Source: Flavobacteriia bacterium | GTDB lineage: Bacteria; Bacteroidota; Bacteroidia; Flavobacteriales_D; Crocinitomicaceae | Assembly (NCBI GenBank): GCA_947464135.1 | Contig: CANHVK010000006.1 | Coordinates: 1-60,175 of the forward strand | Direction of reading: 5' to 3' | DNA: 60,175 nt | Part shown: positions 1 to 7,581 of the stretch, one piece after another | Layout of the letters: the number at the start of each line of letters is the position of its first letter | How positions within the stretch are numbered: the stretch's first letter is position 1 | The notes under the pieces: model-generated | What the model saw: the letters and a program-made list of their open reading frames with translations, nothing else | Told to the model about the DNA's origin: nothing | Database searches by the model: none | Translations under genes and position numbers: made by a program

Positions 1-100
1 AAAATTTTACTTTACAAATTTAGTAAAAGTTAAGATTTTCAATAAAGTTTGTGATATTAAAATTATTTTTAAATTAACATTTTGATATAAATTAATTTAG

Positions 101-784
101 ATGTTTAAAATACGTTTTTTAATTACTTGTTCTTTTGTTTTTTATCTTTTTATTTCTTTCCAAAAAACACCAAATAAAAATAATAAACCAAAAGGTTTTG
201 AATCTTTAGTAGACATTCAATCTATAAATCCAACAATATATATTGATTTGAAGTATGCCACAGAAGATAATTTTATGCATAAAAAACTCTATTTTAATAT
301 AGATAAAGTTTACCTACAACCTGATGTTGCAGAACGTCTTTCAAAATGTCAGATTTATCTTAAAAAAACACATCCCAATTATAGCTTGTTAGTTTTTGAC
401 GGGGTAAGACCTTTATCTGTTCAAAAATCAATGTGGGATGCACTTGATTCGATTCCCCCTATACAAAGAGGGAAATTTGTTTCTAATCCACTCAATGGTA
501 GTGTACATAACTATGGAGCAGCTGTCGATTTAACAATATGTGATAACAATAAAAAACCACTAGATATGGGAGCAGGATATGATGATATTCGTGAAATTGC
601 ATATCCATCAAGAGAAGATTATTATTTAAAAAAGGGAATCTTATCATCTACACACATTAAAAATAGAAAATTATTGAGAAAAGTAATGGATTATCAGAAA
701 TTTAGAAATATCCCAACCGAGTGGTGGCATTTCAATGCATGTAGTAGAAATGAAGCGAAAAAGAAATATAAAATAATTTATTGA
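101..784 (+). CDS. VanX-like D-Ala-D-Ala dipeptidase (M15D)
   Basis: The 227-residue protein has the VanX/DdpX zinc dipeptidase pattern. DGVRP is at 100-104, with the Arg that contacts the substrate in VanX. SVHNYGAAVD is at 134-143, giving zinc ligands H136 and D143. EWWHF is at 207-211, giving the catalytic Glu and third ligand H210. The family hydrolyses D-Ala-D-Ala. A hydrophobic N-terminus (about 4-20) suggests export to the periplasm, where the enzyme would recycle peptidoglycan stem fragments. There is no vanH, vanA or two-component gene beside it, so a housekeeping role is likelier than glycopeptide resistance. It stands alone, 84 bases before the aminotransferase. The family call is sure; the exact substrate is inferred. 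Confidence 0.88.
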   Translation: MFKIRFLITCSFVFYLFISFQKTPNKNNKPKGFESLVDIQSINPTIYIDLKYATEDNFMHKKLYFNIDKVYLQPDVAERLSKCQIYLKKTHPNYSLLVFDGVRPLSVQKSMWDALDSIPPIQRGKFVSNPLNGSVHNYGAAVDLTICDNNKKPLDMGAGYDDIREIAYPSREDYYLKKGILSSTHIKNRKLLRKVMDYQKFRNIPTEWWHFNACSRNEAKKKYKIIY

Positions 785-842
785 ATAACATGTTTCTAAT
801 ATACTTAAAGAATTATACAGATAATTTCACAATTTATTTTCA

Positions 843-850
843 TATATTCG
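843..850 (+). promoter_or_regulatory. Possible -7 box TATATTCG of ilvE
   Basis: TATATTCG differs by one base from the Bacteroidota -7 consensus TAnnTTTG and ends 18 bases before the ilvE start. The same octamer sits 18 bases before the thiolase start and 19 before the DUF1015 start. I see no TTG at the expected -33 position, so this rests on the -7 box alone. Confidence 0.4.
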
Positions 851-868
851 CATAAATAAGATTGGCTT

Positions 869-1939
869 ATGTTAGAACAAACAATCAACTTTAAAATTAC
901 TCAAACTAATGCATCAAGAATAACGCAAGTAGATTGGGATAATATACCTTTTGGTAGAATTTTTTCAGATCATATGTTGGTTATGGAATATGCAAACGGT
1001 GAATGGCAAGATCCTGAAATATTGCCTTTTGGTCCAATTCCAGTTCATCCTGCTACATCTGCATTACATTATGGTCAAGCAATCTTTGAAGGAATGAAAG
1101 CAAATCGCAATTCTGATGGTGAAGTATTGATATTTAGACCTGACATGAATGCGAAACGTTTTCAAGAGTCTTGTGAAAGAATGGGGATGCCTACAATTCC
1201 AGAATTCCTATTCGTTGAATGTGTTCGTAAGTTAATTGATTTAGATAGAAATTGGATTCCAAATAAACCTGGGTTCTCTCTCTATATTAGACCTTTTATG
1301 TTTGCAACAGATGAATTTGTTGGAATAAGACCATCTGATACTTATAAGTTTATGATTTTTGCTTCTCCAGTTGGAGCTTACTATTCAGAACCGGTTAATG
1401 TTCTTATTGAGGAACATTATACACGTGCTGCTGAAGGAGGTGTAGGAAGAGCGAAAGCAGCTGGTAATTACGGTGCTTCATTATACCCTGCAAAATTAGG
1501 TCAACAAAAAGGGTATCATCAATTACTTTGGACAGATGCAAAAACTCACGAATATGTAGAGGAATCTGGTACAATGAATATTGTTTTCATTATTGATGGG
1601 AAATTGATAACACCATCGGAAGACAGTGATACAATACTTCGTGGAATAACCAAAAGGAGTGTAATTGAAGTTGCTAAATCTTGGGGAATTGATGTAGAAG
1701 AAAGAAAAGTAACTGTAAACGAAGTTATCACTTCTATAAAAAATGGTAGTTGTACAGAAGTTTTTGGAGCAGGAACAGCTGCGACAATTGCTCACATAAA
1801 TAAAATTGGTTTTAGAGGGGAAGATTATTTTATACCAGCTATTGAAACCAGAAGTTTTTCTCTTAAAATGGAAAAATACTTAAGTGACTTAAAAAATGGT
1901 ATCATTGAAGATGAGTTTGGTTGGTTATTAAAAGCATAG
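869..1939 (+). CDS. ilvE: Branched-chain amino acid aminotransferase
   Basis: This is a 356-residue fold-type IV PLP aminotransferase of the long BCAT class. It interconverts leucine, isoleucine and valine with their 2-keto acids, using glutamate/2-oxoglutarate. The segment GRAKAAGNYGAS (193-204) matches the BCAT motif around the PLP lysine, here K196. LHYGQAIFEGMKA (66-78) and ESGTMN (about 232-237) are also typical. The length is normal for the family and for Bacteroidota. It is monocistronic: an 84-base gap lies upstream and a strong terminator follows. No ilv or leu genes are beside it. Confidence 0.95.
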   Translation: MLEQTINFKITQTNASRITQVDWDNIPFGRIFSDHMLVMEYANGEWQDPEILPFGPIPVHPATSALHYGQAIFEGMKANRNSDGEVLIFRPDMNAKRFQESCERMGMPTIPEFLFVECVRKLIDLDRNWIPNKPGFSLYIRPFMFATDEFVGIRPSDTYKFMIFASPVGAYYSEPVNVLIEEHYTRAAEGGVGRAKAAGNYGASLYPAKLGQQKGYHQLLWTDAKTHEYVEESGTMNIVFIIDGKLITPSEDSDTILRGITKRSVIEVAKSWGIDVEERKVTVNEVITSIKNGSCTEVFGAGTAATIAHINKIGFRGEDYFIPAIETRSFSLKMEKYLSDLKNGIIEDEFGWLLKA

Positions 1940-2009
1940 ATCAAATTTTGATGTTTTTTAAGTATAAAAACAAAATTATATACTTTTTAAATTTAAATAC
2001 ACCGTGAAT

Positions 2010-2050
2010 GGATCATATCACAAGTTTTCTTTGATATGATCCTTTTTTTT
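2010..2050 (+). terminator. Rho-independent terminator after ilvE
   Basis: An 11-bp perfect stem (GGATCATATCA at 2010-2020 with TGATATGATCC at 2032-2042) and an 11-base loop are followed by eight T. It isolates ilvE from the next operon. Confidence 0.9.
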
Positions 2051-2250
2051 TAAAATTGTATATACTTATTAATCACTAAATCTTTAGTATACTGTTTTTA
2101 TAAATTGGGTTAATATTACTTATTATATTTTTTAAGATTAATTCACCGGAAAATTTTTAGTGTTATATTTATGAATTGAATTTTTTGAATTAAAAAAATA
2201 TTTTAATGAATTTTGATAATCACTTTAAAAATTATTTAAACGTTTCTTAA
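2051..2250. other. AT-rich intergenic leader of the 2251 operon
   Basis: These 200 bases separate the ilvE terminator from the next operon and must hold its promoter. I see no convincing TTG/TAnnTTTG pair, riboswitch fold or small open frame. The nearest -7-like octamer is TATATTTA near 2164-2171. Confidence 0.4.
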
Positions 2251-3255
2251 ATGAAAATTTCAGCATCAATTTATAGTGATAAAAAAAGACCTTTAAAAGA
2301 AGTAATTACTGATTTAGTTAGCCATCAGGTTGATTTACTACATGTAGACTGCAATGATGATGAAACTGTTTTTGATGATATTGCTTTAATTAGAGAATGG
2401 TGTTCTTTACCAATTGATTTACATATAATTACTGATAAACCTTCAAAGTATTATTCTTTATTAGAAAAGTATCCTGTAGAATATATCACATTCCAATATG
2501 AAGATTTAAAACAACCAATAAAATTTCCAGATTCTATAACAGGAAAGAAAGGATTAGCAGTTATTACTCCAACTGATGTTTCTGTTTTTGATGAATATAA
2601 TACGTTCGATTTCATTTTGATTATGGCAACAGTTCCAGGTCAAAGTGGAGGGAAGTTCGATCCAATTAACTTTAAGAAAATTAGAGATTTTCAACGTAAA
2701 TATCCAACAAAATCAATTCATGTAGATGGTGGAGTAAATGGCGAAGTTTCGTTTATTTTAAGAACGATGGGTGTGAGTAGTTCTGTATCAGGTTCATATT
2801 TATTCAATGAACCTAGCATTGGACAAGCTCTGATGAACTTAACAAAACGCAATCTTGAATCCCATTTTTTAATAAGGGATTTTATGATTCCAATAGCTGA
2901 AAGTCCAGTGATTAAGGAATGTGAAATTACTTTGAAATCAGTGTTAGAAACTATTGAAGATGGTAAACTAGGATTTTGTTTAGTAACTGATGAACACAAT
3001 AAATACAAAGGATTGATTTCTAATGCAGACGTAAGAAAAACATTGATTAGAGAGTTTGAATCTTTACCTAAAATAAATGTTTCTGGATTATTGAATTCTG
3101 ATGCAGTTGGTTTAAATCAGCAAGAAACTGTAAACGATATGTTGCAATTAATTAAATCAAAATCATTTCCAATTACCTATTTACCGATTTGGGATGATGA
3201 AAAAAATGCTGTTGGAATTGTTACTTTTGTGAATCTTATACGTGGAGAATTATGA
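2251..3255 (+). CDS. Ribulose-phosphate 3-epimerase-like barrel fused to CBS domains
   Basis: Residues 1 to about 200 form an RPE-family TIM barrel. The four metal ligands of the epimerase family are all recognisable: H31 and D33 in HVDCND, H58 in DLHI, and D159 in HVDGGVN. The glycine-rich phosphate loop is present but altered (VPGQSGGKF, about 128-136). Residues 205-334 form a CBS (Bateman) pair, with GFCLVTD plus GLISNADVR in the first repeat and GIVTFVNLI at the end; such pairs usually sense adenine nucleotides. The gene overlaps the DAHP synthase start by four bases (ATGA), so the two are translationally coupled. Known for the family: RPE interconverts ribulose-5-P and xylulose-5-P. Inferred: a nucleotide-regulated pentose or ulose phosphate epimerase that feeds the next enzyme. 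The substrate is not settled. Confidence 0.72.
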   Translation: MKISASIYSDKKRPLKEVITDLVSHQVDLLHVDCNDDETVFDDIALIREWCSLPIDLHIITDKPSKYYSLLEKYPVEYITFQYEDLKQPIKFPDSITGKKGLAVITPTDVSVFDEYNTFDFILIMATVPGQSGGKFDPINFKKIRDFQRKYPTKSIHVDGGVNGEVSFILRTMGVSSSVSGSYLFNEPSIGQALMNLTKRNLESHFLIRDFMIPIAESPVIKECEITLKSVLETIEDGKLGFCLVTDEHNKYKGLISNADVRKTLIREFESLPKINVSGLLNSDAVGLNQQETVNDMLQLIKSKSFPITYLPIWDDEKNAVGIVTFVNLIRGEL

Positions 3256-4250
3256 TAATAGAATTAAAATCAACAATAACAGCTGAGAATGCTGAAAATT
3301 TAGCAATTGAATCTAAAGCATTTCATATAAAATATAACGATAAAAGATATTTAATTGCAGGTTCTGGAGTAAAAGAAGTTCCTGCTAATTTGATAGATTT
3401 TGCTCATAATCATTGGGTGTTTTCGAATGATTTACAATTAGCATCAAGTAAATTTTTACCAACTAAAAGAGAAGTGAAAATTGGTAATGTAACGATTGGT
3501 GGAGATACAAAGAATACTGTTATTATTGGTGGACCTTGTTCTGTTGAAAGTGAAGAACAAATAGTTACTTCTGCTAAGTTTATCAAAAGTTTAGGGTTAA
3601 ACTTATTGCGTGGTGGATGTTACAAGCCAAGAACAAGTCCATACAGTTTCCAAGGATTGGGATTAGATGGCTTGAAATTATTGGCTAAAATGCGTGATGA
3701 TTATGGTTTAACGGTAATTACAGAAGCACGTGATGCTACACATATTCAAGAAATAATAGAATATTCAGATGTAATACAGGTTGGTGCAAAAGCAATGTAT
3801 GACCAAGGAATTTTAAGAGCATGTGCTAAAACTCAAAAGCCTGTGTTAATTAAGCGTGGTTTTGGTACAACATTGCAAGAATTTGTTCAAGCAGCAGAAT
3901 TTGTATTAGCTGGTGGAAATCCAAATGTTATCCTTTGTGAACGAGGTATTCGTACATTTGAGACTGGTACTCGTTTTACACTCGATTTGTGTGGAGTATC
4001 TTGGTTAAAAGAACATACAAATTTACCCATTATTTTAGACCCAAGTCATGCGATGGGATATGCTTACGGTGTTGCTGATTTAGCAAGAGCTTGTGTCGCT
4101 ATGGGAATTGATGGTTTACTAATAGAAGCTCATCCAGATCCAAGTGTAGCAAAATCAGATGCATCACAACAATTGAATCACGACCAATTTGAAACATTGA
4201 TTTCAAGTTTAAAACCTGTTGCTTCAAGTGTAGGTTACAACATTATATAA
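3252..4250 (+). CDS. aroF: 3-Deoxy-7-phosphoheptulonate (DAHP) synthase, type I-beta
   Basis: This 332-residue enzyme of the DAHP/KDO8P synthase superfamily condenses phosphoenolpyruvate with erythrose-4-phosphate, the first shikimate-pathway step. An N-terminal segment of about 75 residues precedes the barrel, as in the Thermotoga-type enzymes. GGPCSVESEEQ, LRGGCYKPRTSPYSFQG, LCERGIRTFE and DPSHAMG are diagnostic. KPRTSPYSFQG argues for DAHP synthase and against KDO8P synthase. No chorismate mutase domain is fused. It overlaps the RPE-CBS gene by four bases, and the KdsC-like phosphatase begins one base after its stop. A variant acceptor aldose is possible given those neighbours, but DAHP synthase is the default reading. 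Confidence 0.88.
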   Translation: MIIELKSTITAENAENLAIESKAFHIKYNDKRYLIAGSGVKEVPANLIDFAHNHWVFSNDLQLASSKFLPTKREVKIGNVTIGGDTKNTVIIGGPCSVESEEQIVTSAKFIKSLGLNLLRGGCYKPRTSPYSFQGLGLDGLKLLAKMRDDYGLTVITEARDATHIQEIIEYSDVIQVGAKAMYDQGILRACAKTQKPVLIKRGFGTTLQEFVQAAEFVLAGGNPNVILCERGIRTFETGTRFTLDLCGVSWLKEHTNLPIILDPSHAMGYAYGVADLARACVAMGIDGLLIEAHPDPSVAKSDASQQLNHDQFETLISSLKPVASSVGYNII

Positions 4251-4251
4251 T

Positions 4252-4941
4252 ATGGTATTTTTAGAACAAAACATAAGAGGACTTTGTACAAAATTCGGTT
4301 TAGATTACGAATTGTTTTTAACAGATTTTCAAGTTGATAGTATAACTGAAATTCCACTAGTTGAATTAGAAGCTATTTGTGAAGAATACGAATTAGATTT
4401 GGAAGCTTTGTTGTTTAAACCATTATATAAATCGGAATATCATATTGAAAAATTAACTCCAATAAAACTTTTGATTTTGGATGTGGATGGAGTTATGACA
4501 GATGGTGGAATGTATTTTACTGAAAATGACGATCAGCTCAAGAAGTTTAATACAAAAGACGGAATGGGGATTCTAGAATTAACTAAAAATAAAATAGTTG
4601 AAGTTGGAATAATTTCATCAGCTTTTAAAGGAAATGCAGTACGTAATCGTGCTGAAATGTTAGGGATTAAACGTTGTTATGTCGGAAGAGATCCAAAAAT
4701 GGACGTACTTCAATCTTGGTTAGATGAGTTAGGTATATCTATGGAAGAAGTTGCTATTATTGGTGATGATGTAAATGATTTACCAATAATGATGAAAGCA
4801 GGTTTTTCTGCATGTCCATCAGACGCAGTACAAGTTGTAAAACAACATGTTAATTTAATTCTTTCTACTAAAGGTGGTCAGGGTTGTATTCGTGAATTTA
4901 TTGATAACTATTTATTACCAAATCCTATTGGTACAAAATAA
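4252..4941 (+). CDS. KdsC-like HAD phosphatase with extra N-terminal domain
   Basis: Residues from about 70 to 225 form a C0-type HAD phosphatase of the KDO-8-phosphate phosphatase (KdsC/YrbI) family. DVDGVMTDG holds nucleophile D77 and acid/base D79; ISS is near 121-123, K149 lies in GRDPKMD, and GDDVNDLP at 171-178 holds the Mg-binding Asp residues. KdsC proteins are usually about 170 residues. Here residues 1-65 form an additional, probably helical domain rich in Glu and Leu that I do not recognise with certainty; it recalls the C-terminal half of XRE-type helix-turn-helix domains. The family removes phosphate from 3-deoxy-ulosonate phosphates. Next to a DAHP synthase rather than a KdsA, its substrate is open: KDO-8-P made elsewhere, or the DAHP synthase product. 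Confidence 0.78.
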   Translation: MVFLEQNIRGLCTKFGLDYELFLTDFQVDSITEIPLVELEAICEEYELDLEALLFKPLYKSEYHIEKLTPIKLLILDVDGVMTDGGMYFTENDDQLKKFNTKDGMGILELTKNKIVEVGIISSAFKGNAVRNRAEMLGIKRCYVGRDPKMDVLQSWLDELGISMEEVAIIGDDVNDLPIMMKAGFSACPSDAVQVVKQHVNLILSTKGGQGCIREFIDNYLLPNPIGTK

Positions 4942-4947
4942 TAAATT

Positions 4948-6162
4948 ATGGAAAGATTAAAAATTGGAATTATTAGAGAAGGTAAAGTTCCGCCTGATTT
5001 TAGGGTTCCTTTAGCACCTTCTCAATGTGCATTCATTAAAGAAAATTATCCACATGTAGATTTTATTGTACAACCGAGTCCTATACGTTGTTTTGATGAT
5101 AATCAATATATTGAAAAAGGAATTTTGGTTCAAGAAGATTTGTCTGATTGTGACTTAATTATGGGGGTAAAGGAAGTTCCTGTTGATGCTTTGATTCCGC
5201 ATAAAAAGTTTATGTTCTTTTCACATACAATAAAAAAACAAACTTATAATCGTAGGTTATTACAAGAAATCTTAGAAAAGAAAATTCAATTAATTGATTA
5301 CGAAGTATTAAAAAACAAAGTCGGTAAAAGATTAATTGGATTTGGTAGATATGCTGGAATTGTAGGATGTTATAATGGATTCAGAGCTTTTGGTTTGAAA
5401 AACAATTTATATTCTATAAAAAAAGCATCGGAATGTCATGATAGAGTAGAGTTAGAGAAGGAATTAAAAAAAGTTGTATTACCTGCAAATACAAAAGTAG
5501 TTGTTACAGGTTTCGGAAGAGTTGGTTTTGGAGCTAGGGAAATTCTTCATTTGTTACCCATAATGGAAGTTGCTCCAGAGGAATATGGCAATGAATTCAA
5601 TCAACCAGTATTTACACATTTAGAAGTGGGTGATTATTTTGCTCGTAAAGATGGTCAAGAATTTGATAAAAAAGATTTTTATACAAATCCTGAGCAATAT
5701 AAATCTGTTTTTCCTTCATTTTCAGATCAATCTGATATGTATATTGCTTGTCATTTTTGGTCAAATAAGTCCCCAAATATTCTTGAAAATGATGATTTAG
5801 TTAAAGAAAATGTTCGTTTAAGTGTTGTTGCTGACATTTCTTGTGATATAGCAGGTCCTATTGCTACTACCTTAAGACCAAGTACGATAAAAGATCCGAT
5901 TTATGGATATAATCCAAAATTACAATATGAAGTTGATTTTATGGATAAAGATGCAATAGCAGTAATGGCAGTGGATAATTTACCATGTGAATTACCAAAA
6001 GATGCATCTGAAGATTTTGGAAATGATTTCATTCAATTTGTTTTACCCCACTTTTTTAATGGAGATCCTGATAGAGTAATAGAAAGAGGTAGTGAGACAA
6101 ATCTAGATGGAGAATTAATGCCAGGATTTACATATCTTGAAGATTACGTATCTAAACATTAA
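4948..6162 (+). CDS. Saccharopine/alanine dehydrogenase-like NAD(P) oxidoreductase
   Basis: This 404-residue protein has the AlaDh/PNT N-terminal fold (GIIREGKVPPDFRVPL, then the SPIRCF segment) followed by a Rossmann domain with the glycine motif VVVTGFGRVGFGA at about 185-197. The conserved block near residues 140-160 and the C-terminal VMAVDNLPCELP resemble the Bacteroidota proteins usually called alanine dehydrogenase or lysine-forming saccharopine dehydrogenase. The reaction would be NAD-dependent formation or oxidation of an amino acid or opine-type product; the substrate cannot be read from sequence. It lies six bases after the phosphatase and two before the transporter, so it is in the same operon. 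Similar proteins are widespread in flavobacteria, so the neighbourhood may not define its function. Confidence 0.7.
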   Translation: MERLKIGIIREGKVPPDFRVPLAPSQCAFIKENYPHVDFIVQPSPIRCFDDNQYIEKGILVQEDLSDCDLIMGVKEVPVDALIPHKKFMFFSHTIKKQTYNRRLLQEILEKKIQLIDYEVLKNKVGKRLIGFGRYAGIVGCYNGFRAFGLKNNLYSIKKASECHDRVELEKELKKVVLPANTKVVVTGFGRVGFGAREILHLLPIMEVAPEEYGNEFNQPVFTHLEVGDYFARKDGQEFDKKDFYTNPEQYKSVFPSFSDQSDMYIACHFWSNKSPNILENDDLVKENVRLSVVADISCDIAGPIATTLRPSTIKDPIYGYNPKLQYEVDFMDKDAIAVMAVDNLPCELPKDASEDFGNDFIQFVLPHFFNGDPDRVIERGSETNLDGELMPGFTYLEDYVSKH

Positions 6163-6164
6163 CA

Positions 6165-7532
6165 ATGTCAACGTCTGCGATAAAAAAAGGGGATAAAAAA
6201 ATTATAAAGGGCTGGGTTTTTTATGACTGGGCTAACTCAGTCTATAACCTAGTTATTTCTTCAGCAATTTTCCCCATTTTTTATGATACAGTGACAACAA
6301 ATTATTTTAAAGCTCAGTACTTTAAAAAAGATATTGCAATAGCGAAAGAAATGAAATTACCTGACAATGTAGAGGTAATGGTTGATTTTTTTGGTACTAA
6401 ACTATCAAATTCAGTCTTGATGTCTTTTGTTTTATCAGCATCTTTTCTCGTTGTTTCTATTCTTTCACCATTGTTGTCTGGTATTGCTGATTATACAGGA
6501 AGTAAGAAGAAATTCCTGAAATTCTTCTGTTATTTTGGATCAATTTCATGTATTTCATTGTATTGGTTTAATCCAGCATACATAGAGTTTGGAATGTTTT
6601 CACTGTTTTTAGCAAGCATAGGTTTTTGGAATAGTTTGGTTTTTTACAATTCATTCCTTCCAGAGATTGCTGAACCAGAAGAACACGATAAAATATCGGC
6701 TAAAGGTTTTAGTATGGGGTATATCGGTTCAATGATTCTTTTAATTCTTTGTTTGATTTGGATTCAAGTATTAAAACTACCTGTACACTGGTGTTTTGTT
6801 TTTGTAGGTTTATGGTGGATAGGATTTAGTCAATTAACTTATAGAGTATTACCAAATAATGTTTACGGTAGAAAACCAAAAGCAGGTTTATGGAGAGGAT
6901 TTAGAGAATTAGGATTTGTATTTAAAGAATTCAAGCAAACTCACAGGCTAAAAAGATATTTATTCGCTTTTTTCTTTTTCAACACAGGAGTACAAACAGT
7001 AATGTTAATGGCTACTATTTTTGCAAAAAAAGAAATTAAATGGCCTAATGAAAATGAAAGTTCAGGTCTAATAATTGCAATATTACTAATTCAAATATTG
7101 GGCGCATTTGGTGCGTTTTTGATGTCCAGATTATCCAATATAATAGGAAATATCAAAACGTTAATTTTAACAGTAATTATTTGGTTAGGAATATGCTATG
7201 CAGCGTTTTTTATTACAACTCCTTTTCAATTTTATGTATTAGCTTCTTTTGTAGGCTTAGTTATGGGTGGTATTCAAGCAATAGCTCGCTCAACATATTC
7301 AAAATTTTTACCTGAAACTAGAAGTCACGCTAGTTATTTTTCCTTTTATGATGCAACTGAAAAAATAGGAATTGTTTTAGGAACTTTTTTCTTTGGAATT
7401 GTAGAACATCTAACTCATTCTATGCGCTTTTCTGTTGTTTCTGTTGCTGGTTTCTTTTTCATAGGATTGTTGTTATTATTCTTTGTTCCTAAAAATGAAA
7501 AAGGATTAATCAAAGGTTATGGATTAGATTAA
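6165..7532 (+). CDS. UMF1-family major facilitator transporter
   Basis: This 455-residue membrane protein has about 12 hydrophobic segments. The N-terminal GWVFYDWANSVYNLVISS is the hallmark of the UMF1/Atg22-like branch of the major facilitator superfamily. A longer hydrophilic loop follows TM1 (about residues 45-80), and LASIGFWNSLVFYNSFLPEIA lies in the first half. Eukaryotic Atg22 proteins export amino acids from vacuoles; bacterial members are largely uncharacterised. Starting two bases after the dehydrogenase stop, it is the last tightly packed gene of the run. Exporting or importing an amino-acid-like product is a reasonable guess from context and no more. Confidence 0.8.
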   Translation: MSTSAIKKGDKKIIKGWVFYDWANSVYNLVISSAIFPIFYDTVTTNYFKAQYFKKDIAIAKEMKLPDNVEVMVDFFGTKLSNSVLMSFVLSASFLVVSILSPLLSGIADYTGSKKKFLKFFCYFGSISCISLYWFNPAYIEFGMFSLFLASIGFWNSLVFYNSFLPEIAEPEEHDKISAKGFSMGYIGSMILLILCLIWIQVLKLPVHWCFVFVGLWWIGFSQLTYRVLPNNVYGRKPKAGLWRGFRELGFVFKEFKQTHRLKRYLFAFFFFNTGVQTVMLMATIFAKKEIKWPNENESSGLIIAILLIQILGAFGAFLMSRLSNIIGNIKTLILTVIIWLGICYAAFFITTPFQFYVLASFVGLVMGGIQAIARSTYSKFLPETRSHASYFSFYDATEKIGIVLGTFFFGIVEHLTHSMRFSVVSVAGFFFIGLLLLFFVPKNEKGLIKGYGLD

Positions 7533-7581
7533 TCTTGATTTAATTAGTTTTTTTACTTATTTTTAGTGTAAGACTTATGAA

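Noticed and set aside
101-784. Vancomycin-resistance (vanX) gene
   Set aside because: Only the dipeptidase is present, without vanH, vanA, vanR or vanS; such dipeptidases are ordinary in Gram-negative bacteria.
1523-1795. Antisense open frame inside ilvE
   Set aside because: It is a shadow frame with no start context, no domain and a composition dictated by the aminotransferase codons.
2051-2250. Possible riboswitch before the RPE-CBS/DAHP synthase operon
   Set aside because: No conserved aptamer motif, anti-terminator pair or leader peptide rich in aromatic codons can be seen.
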